Shown here piece by piece: positions 1 to 11,129 of a stretch of DNA of 64,000 bases; position 1 is the stretch's first letter; each line of letters begins with the position of its first letter. The DNA lies in assembly GCA_027604705.1 (NCBI GenBank), contig JADHYV010000062.1, positions 43,622 through 107,621 of the forward strand, given 5' to 3'. The DNA comes from Allomyces arbusculus (lineage: Eukaryota > Blastocladiomycota > Blastocladiomycetes > Blastocladiales > Blastocladiaceae). The translations under genes and the position numbers were made by a program. Below the pieces are notes generated by a model. That model was not told where the DNA came from. It searched no databases and saw only the letters and a list, made by a program, of their open reading frames with translations.

Positions 1-1488
1 GGACTGCGAGACGTTGCGCGCTGGTGGACTGCAGCACGTGGACTTGGCGTGACTGCCTCGCACCAACATGCATCCACATCTCGCGCACGCGACCGTGAGG
101 CGTCGTCTCTGCCGGCTCGCGGCCAGCCAGAGCTGTTTTCGTTGCTGAGCTGGCTCATGGCCACTTTGCACGGCTGACACGGCTCACATCAAAGACGGTT
201 ACGCATGGTCCCCGGCTGCCCTGCCTCCGTGATTGACGCACCTGAACGTCAAGAATTCGGACAGTTTTTTCAACGTGGTTCTGCAGTCGACAACTGGTTC
301 ATTTGGCTGATCGAATTCACGGCGCTGACGCATGCGCTCGAGTTTGCGACTCTTGTTTGCTTGGCGCAACTTCCGACGCTCGAGATTCTTGCTGTACGCA
401 CCTGGACCAGAAGTAATTGGAGTCGGCAAGATGATGCAACAAACACAGGCGGGAGCATGCTCTCAACCAAAGTTTTCCCTCGGCTCCTGACGCTCAAGAC
501 CTCTCCCAAGGCGTTGGCCCTGCTGGCTCGCGTGACACAGACGCTTGTTCACAGAGCCCACGTCGTGCTCCCAATTGCTTCTCTGTCGCCACAAGAGTTC
601 ATGCTTCCATTAATGCCAGCCCTTGTCAACCTCTCCCTGGTTCTGGAAGAGGCGGGCCAATTTGATTATGCTAGGCTCTGTGTTTTGGACAGTCATGCTT
701 GGGTGGGAGGCACAGTTTTCCGAAACTCTGGTCATGAACGATCAAGACAGTGACTGAGTGGCCCTTGGGACTGGCTCGCCATGGCTTGTGCATTGACATC
801 GTGTCAATCTTTGCCTGGGACGAGCTTTCCATATCCCCACAACTGGTTTCGCTCCCAATTCTGCGTCGGGTGCAAACGTAGCGCCGATTCGCGCAAGTGG
901 CAAATCGAAACTTGAACTGAGTATGCTGACTGGTGGTGCTTTGGCCGTGAAAATTCTGACGCTGCCCGCCAACGTTTACTTGTTGGGATCAGCAATGCTG
1001 TCCATGACCCGTGCTCCCGCACTTCGCAATGTGCGGTTTGAGCTACTCACGTCATTCCGCTTGTCGCACTCACGGACATTCAGCACGGCCTCTAGCTTTC
1101 ATTCTCGGACATCCGGGCACGCTCCTGACCAGCGTCGATCTCGGGTTGTTGGTCGTCGGCACTCGACAGCGCGATCGGCGCCACGTGGCGACTGATTTGC
1201 CAATCATGACGGCAATGCAAAATGCAACTGATTGGGCAACTGATTCGGTGCGGCAGTGGTAGCTTCACAAGACCGGCCAATCGAAGTTCTGTCGCGGAGG
1301 TCAGGGAAATCTGATTGGCATTCGGCAGAGTGGCAGGCATCAAATGACAAACATGAGGCACCAGCGTAAGTGACCATGATTGTGATTGATGTGATGTTTC
1401 AATCGATATTCTGGTGCAAAAACTTGCTAGAGCTCAAATTTATTTTCAAGAGCATATCAAGAAGAGCTTAAAGACGAGACGTGCTGCG
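1..1488. other. Left-edge region without a confident gene
   Basis: No ORF here shows a recognisable domain or the GC3 bias of the real genes. A minus-strand ORF at 199..429 (76 codons) encodes a very basic segment (NLERRKLRQANKSRKLERMRQRR) that could be a remnant or part of an exon, but nothing extends it. A plus-strand ORF at 205..753 overlaps it and has no recognisable feature. The stretch is best read as intergenic or decayed DNA upstream of the left window edge. Confidence 0.4.
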
Positions 1489-3294
1489 TCAACGTTCATA
1501 AGAGCGCTCCCACGACGAAAGCATTTCGACGATTCGCGGCCCAATCTCGGCGACGGGCACGCGGCGCTGCTCCATGGTATCGCGATGCCGCACCGTGACC
1601 ATGCGGTCAGTCAGCGACTGCTGATCGACCGTCACGCACACGGGCACGCCAACCTCATCAGCCTGTTGGTACCGCTTGCCGACAGTCCCGCGCGTCTCGA
1701 CCTGCGCCGTGATCAGCGGCCCAAACCCGGACCTCGACGGGGCCATGAGTGCCTTGTAAACGTCGTGCGCAATCTTGGTCAGGTCTGGGTTGTTGCCGAC
1801 GATCGGGAGCACATGTACCGTCGTGGGTGCGAGTGACGGGTGCAAACGCATCACCCCACGGCCCACAGTTTCCTTGGCCGGTGCCGACCCCGCCGACACG
1901 GCGCCCGACGGCGCCACCTGGTCAAACGCATCGTAGAGGAACGCGAGTACAGCGCGCGACAGGCCCGCCGACGACTCGATCACGTAGGGTGTGTACTTTT
2001 GCTGCGGCCCGCCGGGCGTTTCGGGCTCTTTGGGTAGGGTGCGGTCGTGCACGGTAAACGACGCGCCCGAGGCGCGCGCGTGGCACTGCAGGTCGTAGTC
2101 GGTTCGGTTGGCAACGCCTTCGAGCTCGCCCCAGCCCCATGGGAACAGGTACTCGACGTCGTAGCACCCTTCCGCATAGTGCGCAAGCTCCTTGGGCTCG
2201 TGCTCACGTAGCCGGAATTCGTCGGGGTGTGCGGCCAGCGACTGCCACCATCCGAAGCGCTTGTCGCGCCACTGCATGTGCGCGGCAGGCGCGTCCCACG
2301 GAGCCACAAAGTACTGCAGCTCGAGCTGCTCAAACTCGAGGCCGCGGAACAAGAAGTGCTCGGGCCGGATCTCGTTGCGGAATGACTTGCCGGCCTGCGC
2401 AATGCCAAATGGTGGTACGAGGTTGAGCGTCTTGACCATGTGCGGGAGCGCGGCATAGACGCCCTGCGCCGTCTCGGGGCGCAAATAAACGGTGGTTGCG
2501 TCGAGTGTCTGGTCAACGGTAGCGCGGATCGTGGCCGCATTGCTGTTCGTGTCAGCGCGCATGGTCACGTCAATGATTTGGTCGATTGGGTCGCGCGTGT
2601 CGGCAAACGACTTGAACAGCAGGTTGAAGGGTCGTGGCGCCGTCAGGAACGGATTGTTGCTGGTCGGATTCACGTAGCCGCGGTACTCGACACGCAATGC
2701 GGCAAGATCGGCCGTGGTCGCGTCTTCGGGCACAAGGTCCATGTACCCGACGGCATCGTAGAGCCCCTCGGGCGTCGTTTCCGAGATTTGTGGTTCCGTC
2801 AGGTGGCGAACGTGCACGAGCACCGTCTGTGCCTTGCGCTCGACACGCGCGCCTGGTGCAAGAACAGTACGAATCGTGTGTGCCCATGCTTCAGCCGTGG
2901 GCCGATCTGGTGCCGTCAACGTCACAATGCAACCGTCTTGCCCGTCTGGGGCAGGCTTGGTCTCGAGCGGAGCAGCCTTGTCGGCGCGGAACCGCGCGCC
3001 TGAGAGCCGGTCATCGACGAGCAAATCAGCAAAATTGGCGACATGGCCACTGGCCTTGAGCACGGCAGCAGGCGTCAGGATCGGCGACTCGAATCCCTTG
3101 ATTTCCGGGTGGGCATGCACGACGGAGCGCCACCAGTGTCGCTCAATGTTCTTCTTTAATTCGAGCGCGAGCGGTCCAAGGTCGTAGGCACCGCGCAGGC
3201 CGCCGTAAATGGCTGCTGATGGGAACAAGTATCCGCGGCGCTTGAAGACGTCAACAGCCGCACGTTGGGCGGCTGCTCGGCAGGTCGAGGCCAT
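1489..3294 (-). CDS. GRS1: Glycine--tRNA ligase, bacterial-type alpha2 class II
   Basis: Charges tRNA-Gly with glycine. Single exon, 601 aa. Residues 22-34 (YLFPSAAIYGGLR) and 81-106 (ASGHV to RFRADK) match the class IIa GlyRS start; YLRPETAQG lies at 270-278, motif 2 (SFRNEIRP) at 304-311, motif 3 near SSAGLSR, and a C-terminal anticodon-binding domain starts near VMRLHP. The segments FRGLEFEQLELQYFV, YLFPWGWGELEGVANRTDYDL and RHRDTMEQRRVP read like bacterial alpha2 GlyRS rather than the eukaryotic cytosolic enzyme, and the WHEP domain and long eukaryotic insertions are missing. A replacement insert occupies about 107-205. The first Met gives a short N-terminus; a mitochondrial or dual location is inferred, not shown. 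Divergent from the K+ channel gene. Confidence 0.92.
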   Translation of the reverse strand: MASTCRAAAQRAAVDVFKRRGYLFPSAAIYGGLRGAYDLGPLALELKKNIERHWWRSVVHAHPEIKGFESPILTPAAVLKASGHVANFADLLVDDRLSGARFRADKAAPLETKPAPDGQDGCIVTLTAPDRPTAEAWAHTIRTVLAPGARVERKAQTVLVHVRHLTEPQISETTPEGLYDAVGYMDLVPEDATTADLAALRVEYRGYVNPTSNNPFLTAPRPFNLLFKSFADTRDPIDQIIDVTMRADTNSNAATIRATVDQTLDATTVYLRPETAQGVYAALPHMVKTLNLVPPFGIAQAGKSFRNEIRPEHFLFRGLEFEQLELQYFVAPWDAPAAHMQWRDKRFGWWQSLAAHPDEFRLREHEPKELAHYAEGCYDVEYLFPWGWGELEGVANRTDYDLQCHARASGASFTVHDRTLPKEPETPGGPQQKYTPYVIESSAGLSRAVLAFLYDAFDQVAPSGAVSAGSAPAKETVGRGVMRLHPSLAPTTVHVLPIVGNNPDLTKIAHDVYKALMAPSRSGFGPLITAQVETRGTVGKRYQQADEVGVPVCVTVDQQSLTDRMVTVRHRDTMEQRRVPVAEIGPRIVEMLSSWERSYER

Positions 3295-3732
3295 GGTTGG
3301 GGTTGGGTCGGGGTCGTTCTCGTGTGCGTTCGGCTAATGGTTGGAGAAATGGCCGTCCCGCCTTGGTGCAATCGTTGGCAAACAGCGATCATGGTGCGGT
3401 GGATGCGGTAGAGAGCGGTAAGAAGGGATCACGACTTGTCACACTGGCCCCACCGTCGCGTCTCGCTCTGCTTGTGGCAACGGTGCAACGCTGTGCAATG
3501 GTTCGATTTTTCAATTTATCGATATTTGGCTGGTGCTGTTGCCAACTTCGCCAGCTCCCGTCGCGATCGTACTCCCCAACTCTCAGCTTCGACCACGGTT
3601 GGACCACGCTCACGACGCTTAGCTGCTGGCACCAGGCGCCCGCAAAGCGCAGGCTGATCCCGGTTATCCCGCTCGATCGCGCCTCGAGGCGGTCTTGTTG
3701 CTGCAACTCGTTCACCTCCACCTCTCCTGACC
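3295..3732. other. Shared upstream region of GlyRS and K+ channel genes
   Basis: 438 bp between two divergent start codons. No clear TATA box was seen. It presumably holds both promoters and 5' UTRs. Confidence 0.5.
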
Positions 3733-6109
3733 ATGGCCTCGAGCTCGCCCACCTTGCTCCACCGCACTGGCCAGACCGCTCCCGACGATGTTCAGCATGT
3801 CGGCTCCGAAATGAACTTGCTCGCCGACCAGGACTCGTCGCTCAGTAGCAGCCACTCGACTGTCGTCGCGCCCGCTCCCGCACCGCCAAGGATGCCGTCG
3901 CCCGGCTCCAGTATTGCGAGGGAGCCGGCCGCAAGCGATCTTGCAAATACGTCACGGCGTTCCGGTTTCCGTCCGTTTGTTGATACGTCGCAAAAGGGCA
4001 TCGCTCGCGACCAGGCCGTTGGCGACAAGCCGGGCGCCCCGCTCAACGCTGCACATGCCCTGCACTCACGCCAAGGATTCAAGCAGCCGCAGTCGGCCAT
4101 GGACGGCCGCCGCTCGACCGACGACTTGCCCATGCCGGCCTCGCCGCGGCACCGAGGTGGTTCGCGACTGCCCTACGAACCGCTGAACGTGGACGACGCA
4201 GAACGATACTCGCCCGACCGCGCGGGGCTGGCAGCCTTTAGCGTGATGCCAAACCTCGGCGAGTGGTCGCAGTGGCCATCTCGGTTTGCGTGGGACGGCG
4301 AGGTTTGTCGTCGTCTTCGACTGAAAAGTGGAATACAACGACATTTGACTGAATCTCGACTTGATTTCGTTGGGCAACCATAGATGCCGTGGACAACACG
4401 CCTGTACTTGCTCTTGGAGGATCCTTCGAGTTCACGCGAGGTAAGTGCATCATCGTGCCCACAACACCCGCGCACACTATCTGACGGTCCCTTGAAACTA
4501 GGCACTCGCCGTGTCCATCGTTGTCACGTTCATGATCGTCTTTGCTGCGACCGTCGTGACCATTGAAACGATCCCGGCACTCTACCTCGAAGGCAACGAT
4601 CTGTGGTCAATTCGGCAAGGCCTCGAAATCTTCATCATCGTCTTCTTCACCTTCGAGTACCTGCTGCGGCTCGCCGCACGCGCTGACTCGTGGGCATCAG
4701 CATGGCAATTCATTAAATCCCCGCTTGGCATCATCGATCTGCTCGCGATCGTCCCCTACTACGTCGAACTCGCTTCGCCGCATGCCGCACGGCCCGTGAC
4801 AATTGGCGAGTCCCCTGCCGACGCGGCCGCGGCGCACATGTCCTACGTGTTCCGCATCACGATCTTGAAAGTGTTTCGGCTGTTCCGCGTCTTCCGCGTT
4901 TTCAAGCACTCGTCGCTCATCCAGCTGTCGATTGAAGTGCTGATTATTGCGCTTAAGCGCTCGCTCGATGCTCTGTCGGCGCTTTTGTTCTTCACGCTCA
5001 TGATCATTCTTCTCTTCTCGACACTGCTCTACTATGCCGAGCGCGGCACCTGGGATCCGGCCGCACGTGGGTTTCTCGATATTCATGGTCGTCCGAGTCG
5101 ATTTGATTCGATTCCGGCCGCGTGCTGGTTTGTGATTGTCACGTTGACGACGACAGGTGCGTCTTGCTTTTCCTGGCGCCCGTGGGCAAGTCCTTCGTCC
5201 CTGCTAACGGCTTCGTCCCGGGCTCGAACATAGGTTACGGTGATATGGTACGCTGAAGTGCAGGGAACAGAGAAGTGCGACGGTTTTCCGCTAACGGTTT
5301 CCTGATAACGGGCAGGTCCCACAAACTTTTGTCGGCAAGCTGATAGCGTTCCCGGCCATGATGTGCGGAATTTTGGTACGCCAATCTGTCTTCTGGTAAT
5401 TTCCGCGCCGATGTGATCGTTCACGTTGCTTGCTGTGCTGCTTTCTAGATTATCGCGCTGCCGTCGATCATTGTTGGCCGCAACTTCACGATCGTGTGGG
5501 AATTTATGAAGGCACAGCGCGACCAGCTACAGCTCGAGGTGCGTGCTCACTTTGCTCATGTTGTTCTACGCCACGTTCCGCAACTCACTAGTGCCCACGA
5601 TACAGCACGACTACCAAGCTGTCCCGGGCCACGACGACACCGCGCTTCAAAACACCTCCGGCTCGCCCGCTGTCGTCCCCACCGCCCCCGCCGCGCACAC
5701 CGGCGACACGCCGACCGTCCTGGGCATGGGCTCGCCACACCTGGCCCCACGACCCGCGACGGCAACGCCGCAACTTGCAGCCGAAGCACTACCAAGCGCG
5801 TCCCTTTTCGACGACCCGTTCAGTCTCGGTGCGGGTGCGGCGTCCTCGCGGCACCTGCTCCCGCGCGACACCAAGCAGCTCGTGCGGTACGTGGCCGCGC
5901 TCGCGCACACGATGCAGGTCCAGCACGTGCAGTTTAACGAGGCGCTGTCCGTGTTGCGTGAACGGCTCGAGATTGAGGATTTGGTAGCGGCAAGTCGGGC
6001 TGGAGGTGCAGGTCCAGGTACGGGCGCCGCGGGTGGACTAGGACCGGGATCGGCAGTGGAGCCTGGGGTGGGAGGTGCGATTCCGACCGGGTCGCTGCCG
6101 CGCTCATGA
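3733..6109 (+). CDS. Voltage-gated potassium channel, Shaker/Kv type
   Basis: Six-transmembrane K+ channel of the plasma or vacuolar membrane, 649 aa in seven exons: 3733..4302, 4384..4440, 4502..5156, 5234..5247, 5316..5375, 5449..5538, 5606..6109. The N-terminal ~190 residues are low-complexity with no T1 domain seen. LYLLLEDPSSS precedes S1, as in Kv channels. S4 (about 326-345) has K/R at every third residue (KVFRLFRVFRVFK). The pore ends TLTTTGYGDM, the K+ filter; S6 follows (MMCGILIIALPSIIVGRNF). The filter GYGDM spans a 14-nt exon (5234..5247). The C-terminal tail is Pro/Ala/Gly-rich with a short helical stretch near VAALAHTMQVQH. All junctions keep frame (1950 nt). Family assignment is strong; subunit partners are unknown. 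Confidence 0.93.
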
Positions 6110-7331
6110 AAAGTCGGAGTGATGGGCGATGCTCGCTGATAGACATTCATTTTATCGGTCTTTTTGATCTCCGCCCGCAAAGTTCAGTGTCTGCAGGGGG
6201 GTCGGACGTGTGTCCTGCCTGGATCTGGGCGATCCAGTCTGGAGCTTGCACTGGGTTGACCAGCCCACCTCACGTCGTCGGCTGCATGCGCCCACCCTCT
6301 AGCTCGGACACGTTTTTCGAACAGAGCCGCCGATGGTATCTATTACTTGCCCGTTACCAAGTCTGCGGACCTTCTGGCGAGTTCCATGAGAAGCAACGGC
6401 AAGACAGCAGCACTCTCAGCAAGGCAACCGGACCCGCAGGTTAGTTGTTCATGTCCAGACTCCTGCAGGCCGCCGATTCAGTCGCACAAACAAGCCCGCA
6501 CGTGCGGTCAATGGCCACGAACGTGGGAGCACTAGACCTCAAAATGGTGACTCTCGGCCTGCCCGGCAACCCAAGCCGGCGTGGACGAGAACGTGGAGGA
6601 GCAAACCGTCTCCGTGCGAGACGCGTCCAAATATCATCTTGTCAGGTGCACTGCCTGACTTATCTTGATGGGTGTGGCAGTAATGAACAGAAACGTTTTG
6701 CAAATTTGGCGCAACCACGTTTTCCAACAGGTGGCGCACACTGCGCCTGCTTGCGCCGAACCACAAGCACCGCCTTGAAACAAAACACGTTTGTTCGCCG
6801 ACCATGTCATCCAGTCAAACTGATGGCCCACCGACAGGCAACACGCTTGTAGCATCCACGAGGGATGATCTGTTGGTTGCACACGGCCATCCCTTGCTTT
6901 GGCAACGACGCCGCGACTTCGCCCGATGCGCTGCATCCGCTCGTGCTTACGCCGGCCTTGATCATTTCCTGAGGCGATATCGCATCTGCCGGGTTACTTG
7001 CCGGCCACTGAAATGAACTGAAATCATGTCGGCGCTGGTCGGGACGGCAGCCAACATGTTCTGACTGTCGAACAACGTCACGGCCGCCCGGTCCGCGCGT
7101 GAACGCTGCCAAGCTGTTGCTCTCCTCCGCGCGGTCCTATAAAGTGGTCGACGACCCGCGCATTCGACCAGTTTATTCACCCTCGTCCTCGACTTGCACT
7201 TGCGCGCGGGCCCGGCCGTTCTCGACCACTGCGACCGCTCTTCTGGCTCAACCCATCGTGCCGACCGTTACCCGCTTGTGCTCTCGTTTCTCGACCATCG
7301 CTCGCGCTCACATCAACCACCACTGTCGACC
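6110..7331. other. Intergenic region between K+ channel and phosphate transporter
   Basis: 1.2 kb with only short ORFs lacking coding bias. It holds the K+ channel 3' end and the transporter promoter. Nothing else is recognised. Confidence 0.6.
7138..7143 (+). promoter_or_regulatory. TATA box upstream of phosphate transporter
   Basis: TATAAA lies about 190 bp before the start codon at 7332, in a pyrimidine-rich upstream region. Assigned by position and sequence only. Confidence 0.45.
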
Positions 7332-9501
7332 ATGGCTGCCGAGTTTTCACGGCTGGACCAGCAGCGGTTCAACCGCTTCAACCTCAAGACGATTCTTGTA
7401 TCGGGCATTGGCTTCTTTACCGATGCGTTCGACGTGAGTATTTGCTGACCACCGACCACATCCGGCCGCCGTGATTTCGCAATGATGCTGTGAGCTGACG
7501 ACCAATTCCCGCGCCTCTGCAGATTTTCGTCATCAACCTCGCGATTCCGATGATTGCCTTCGTGTGGTACTTCAAGGAGAGCAGCGATATTGGCAAGGCC
7601 AACCACATGCCCAAGGTCGAGTCGGGTCTGCTCAAGGCATCAACACAAGTCGGCACATTTGTCGGCCAGCTGCTTTTCGGGTTCCTGTCCGACAAACTCG
7701 GTCGCAAGTCGATGTACGGCCTGGTGCTCGCGTACGTGTCGCTGCTTTCCTTGCTTCACGGGCGACGTCGGAACGGCGCGCTCCCACCTCGCCAGCGCTT
7801 CTGAAAACCAAACTGACCATGTGGAAAAAATTCCCTACGCGAACGCGAACAGCATCATGATTTTTTCGACCATCAACACGGCGCTCGTCGCCCCAACCAA
7901 GGCGTTCTCGATTGGCGCGATTCTGATTCTGTGGCGGTTGGTGTTGGGCGTCGGGATCGGTGGAGATTACCCCATCTCAGCCGTGATCACGTCCGAGTTC
8001 GCGTCCAAACACAACCGCGGTCTCATGGTCGCGGCTGTGTTCGCAATGCAGGGGCTCGGCATCATGGTCGCGTCGCTGTGCGCGATTATCGTTATGGCCG
8101 CGTTCAAGCCCACGCTCGTGCCGGACAACGAGGGCTCGGTCTACGTCTCGGCGCTCGACTCGGTGTGGCGCCTGCTATTTTTCCTCGGCATCGTTCCGGC
8201 CTGCATGGCGGTCTACTGGCGTCTCCAAGTGCGTACAGGGCGGCGGCGTTGAAGGCTGGCGATGAGCGGAACTGACTCAGTATGTTGCTTTGCTTCTAGA
8301 TCCCCGAAACCCCCCGTTTCACGGCTGTCGCTCGCGGCGATGTCGAGAAGGCCATGGCCGACCTGCACAAGGTCGTGAACGAGGGCAGCGACGATATCCA
8401 ACTCGCCCCAGCCTCGTCGTCGGCCGAAGCACCCGTGAGCCAGATTCGCGCGCCGCTCGACGCGTCGATCTCGCTCGAGGACAAGTACTCGTTCCTGACG
8501 TTTGGCCAGCTGTTTGGCAACTGGAAGAACGGCAAGATTCTGTTTGCAACGGCCGCGTGTTGGTTCCTGCTCGACGTCGGCTTCTACGGCGTCCAGCTGA
8601 ACCAGTCGGAGATTGTCAAGTACCTCGGCTACGGTGGCGGTCATACGGTACGATTTTGTGCTTCTCAACACGATTCACGGGACGGTTTATGTGAGGGTGT
8701 TCGAGATCACAGCCGTTTCTGACCTCAACTGACCACTCGTTCCCCAACCCAGGCCTACGAGTTCTTCTGGAACAACTGCCTCGGCAACCTGATTCTCTCG
8801 CTTTGCGGCACCGTTCCCGGATACTGGATTACTGTGTTCACGATCGAGAAGCTCGGCCGCACGCGCATCCAGCTCTTGGGCTTCGCCGCCCTCACGGTTA
8901 TCTTCATCGTGCTCACGATTTTCTGGGAGTCGATGAAGGGCACGACTGCCTTCTTCGCTCTCTTTTTGCTGGGAAATCTCTTTTTCAACTTGTCGGTGTT
9001 TTCCTTTCTTTATCTGCGCCGTTTCTCCCTACTCGCTTGACTTGTGGTACTGACCGGTTTCCGACACTTCCCAACCCATCTAGCGGCCCGAACACGACCA
9101 CGTTCATTCTCCCCGCCGAGCTGTTCCCGACCAAGTTCCGGTCGACGTGCCACGGTATTTCGGCCGCTGCGGGCAAGATGGGCGCGATCATTGCCGCGTT
9201 TGGGTTTGATCAGGTTCGTATCCCTCCACGCTGTGCTGCTCCGACCAGCTCTAAACCACGCGACATGAAAACTGATCTTCAAATCTCTCTTCTCCACCAG
9301 ATTCGTGGCGATCACGGCGAGGGCATGCAATTGATCCTCGGCATCTTCTCCGGGTGCATGGCGTTGGGTCTGATCTGCACTTTCTTGATTCCCGAGACCA
9401 AGGGCAAGACGCTCGAGGAGCTGTCAGCATCCTTCTACTCGCAGGAAGTCGTGTCCAAATTCCCGCCGCCGCCGGACCACGAGCCCAAGGGCAAGATCTG
9501 A
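7332..9501 (+). CDS. PHO84: Inorganic phosphate:H+ symporter, Pho84-like MFS
   Basis: Plasma-membrane phosphate importer, 534 aa, seven exons: 7332..7433, 7523..7731, 7853..8228, 8300..8647, 8753..8991, 9084..9213, 9301..9501. After splicing the frame is continuous (1605 nt). Diagnostic segments: GFFTDAFD in TM1, GFLSDKLGRKSMYG in the TM2-3 loop, GVGIGGDYPISAVITSE (PHS family signature), the central hydrophilic loop with PETPRFT, NFGPNTTTFILPAELFPT in TM8-9 and PETKGKTLEE at the C-terminus. Yeast Pho84 is somewhat longer (587 aa). A TATAAA lies about 190 bp upstream. Its last exon and 3' flank are duplicated in inverted orientation about 0.4 kb downstream. Confidence 0.95.
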
Positions 9502-9923
9502 TCTTGCGGTTGCCAGTTGCATTAGCGCTCGCTGAGGAGTCGCTCGCAGCGCGCTTAGAGTGCGTCACGCGCTCGACTTTACCCATTTTTGATCTTTGGT
9601 TTTTTCGCATTGTTACTTTGTCGTTTTGTTGTGGTCTTTGTTCATGTTGTAGGCGCGGGGAGTCCCAGTGCGGCGGCTTCCGGCCTCATCAATTTGGTGT
9701 GCTTGAATTTAGACATTGGTTCGTGACCAAAAACGTTTGCAGCGTTTTTCACCCATCTGCTCAGGTCAGCCTTGCTTACATGCCTCTGTCTGCACTTTCG
9801 ATCATGAGGACATGGCCCATACTCGAGTATAGAGCGTTTCGCGCCCCTCACTTCCATGAGAGCGTAGCATGGGCGTGAGTTTAGAGAGGCAAACAAGGAC
9901 GCATGAGCCGAGAAAATGGTTGG

Positions 9924-10137
9924 GCGCTGCGAGCGACTGCTCAGCGAGCGCTAATGCAACCGGCAGCCGCAAGATCAGATCTTGCCCTTGGGCTCGTGGT
10001 CCGGCGGCGGCGGGAATTTGGACACGACTTCCTGCGAGTAGAAGGACGCTGACAGCTCCTCGAGCGTCTTGCCATTGATCTGGGGAAATAAGAAAGTGCA
10101 AACCAGACCCAACGCCATTCACCCGGAGAAGATGCCT
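9924..10137 (-). pseudogene. Inverted partial copy of the phosphate transporter 3' end
   Basis: On the minus strand this ~214-bp block repeats 9340..9554 (last coding exon plus ~50 bp of 3' flank) with high identity by eye. It ends in the same KGKIC-terminus and stop codon, then the same 3' UTR bases. The Cys codon of the source (SGCMA) is TGA here, and the ETKGK region has changed, so it cannot encode the transporter end. Its sequence resemblance extends past the stop codon, which argues for DNA duplication rather than capture of a processed coding piece. Confidence 0.85.
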
Positions 10138-11129
10138 CCCAAGTTTCCACCGACAACCCTGCACCAACGGCCAGAATCGGTTCCCGCGTCTCTTTGTTTA
10201 GCGTTGCGAGCGCCGTGTCGGCTTATGATCTGATGTGTCGACAGGACTGAAGACTGTCCACCCACATCACCAGTGGCTCCAGTTCGAAAGGACGAGGAAA
10301 GATTCAGAAACGATGGGTAGTATGTGCTGCAGTCTTGCATCCTGCTGTGTAGAACCGCTGTCATTTGCCACTTTTTTCCCGCGCACGAAAAGCCACACCA
10401 TCGCGGCTGTGCCGGAGCAATTTGAGGACAAAAATATTAGCGAGTGAGAACTAACAGCAAATAGTTGTGAGGAGCAACACACTCCGTTGTCGAATGCAAC
10501 GCCCAAAACAAGGCAACCAGTTTTGGGTTCATGATCACCAGCCATGTCATGCCATGGAACACAAGGGTTGCACACGATCATGAGCGGCCGCTGACCTTCA
10601 ACCGAACTGTAAAGTCATTGTTTTTTACTCGTCAATCATGGGCAACGAGAATATTCTATGGGTGTTGTTTATGAAACTTTGGCCATGTCGGCTCCTTGCA
10701 TGCCACTGACGCTTTGCATCTGTTCTGCACATGTTCATGGAGCAAGGGGAACTGCTCATGCTCTCCTTGCCTTCATCGCAGCGATCACCGGCGTCTTCAT
10801 CCTCAGCTCGGGAAGAACAAGATGATGAGAGCTTGGCATGGTCTGCTGTGCATACAGCAACCCTCTGTCGTCATTCATGGTCTGGCCAGGACTCGTTCGC
10901 TTGTCCCATGCCTGATTAATCATGATCTCGGTGGGATCACGAAACACAACATCTCGTTGCGTGCGATTGAAAAACCATGATTGCGCGCGCGACCCCATGC
11001 GCTGTCGCGGTCCCGCCCTCAATTAACGCAGTCTGTCAGTCAGTTACATGTAGCATCTATCCTGGCTATTGCAATCGACAGCTGGTCTTTAGAGCGCGCC
11101 ACTCATCTACGACAAGACGATTTCGAGAT
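10138..11129. other. Intergenic, mostly AT-richer DNA
   Basis: About 1 kb with short ORFs on both strands and no recognisable domain. It may contain further, more diverged sequence beyond the inverted transporter copy, since the minus frame continues open for a while (GNLGGIFSG), but this is not assignable. Confidence 0.5.
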
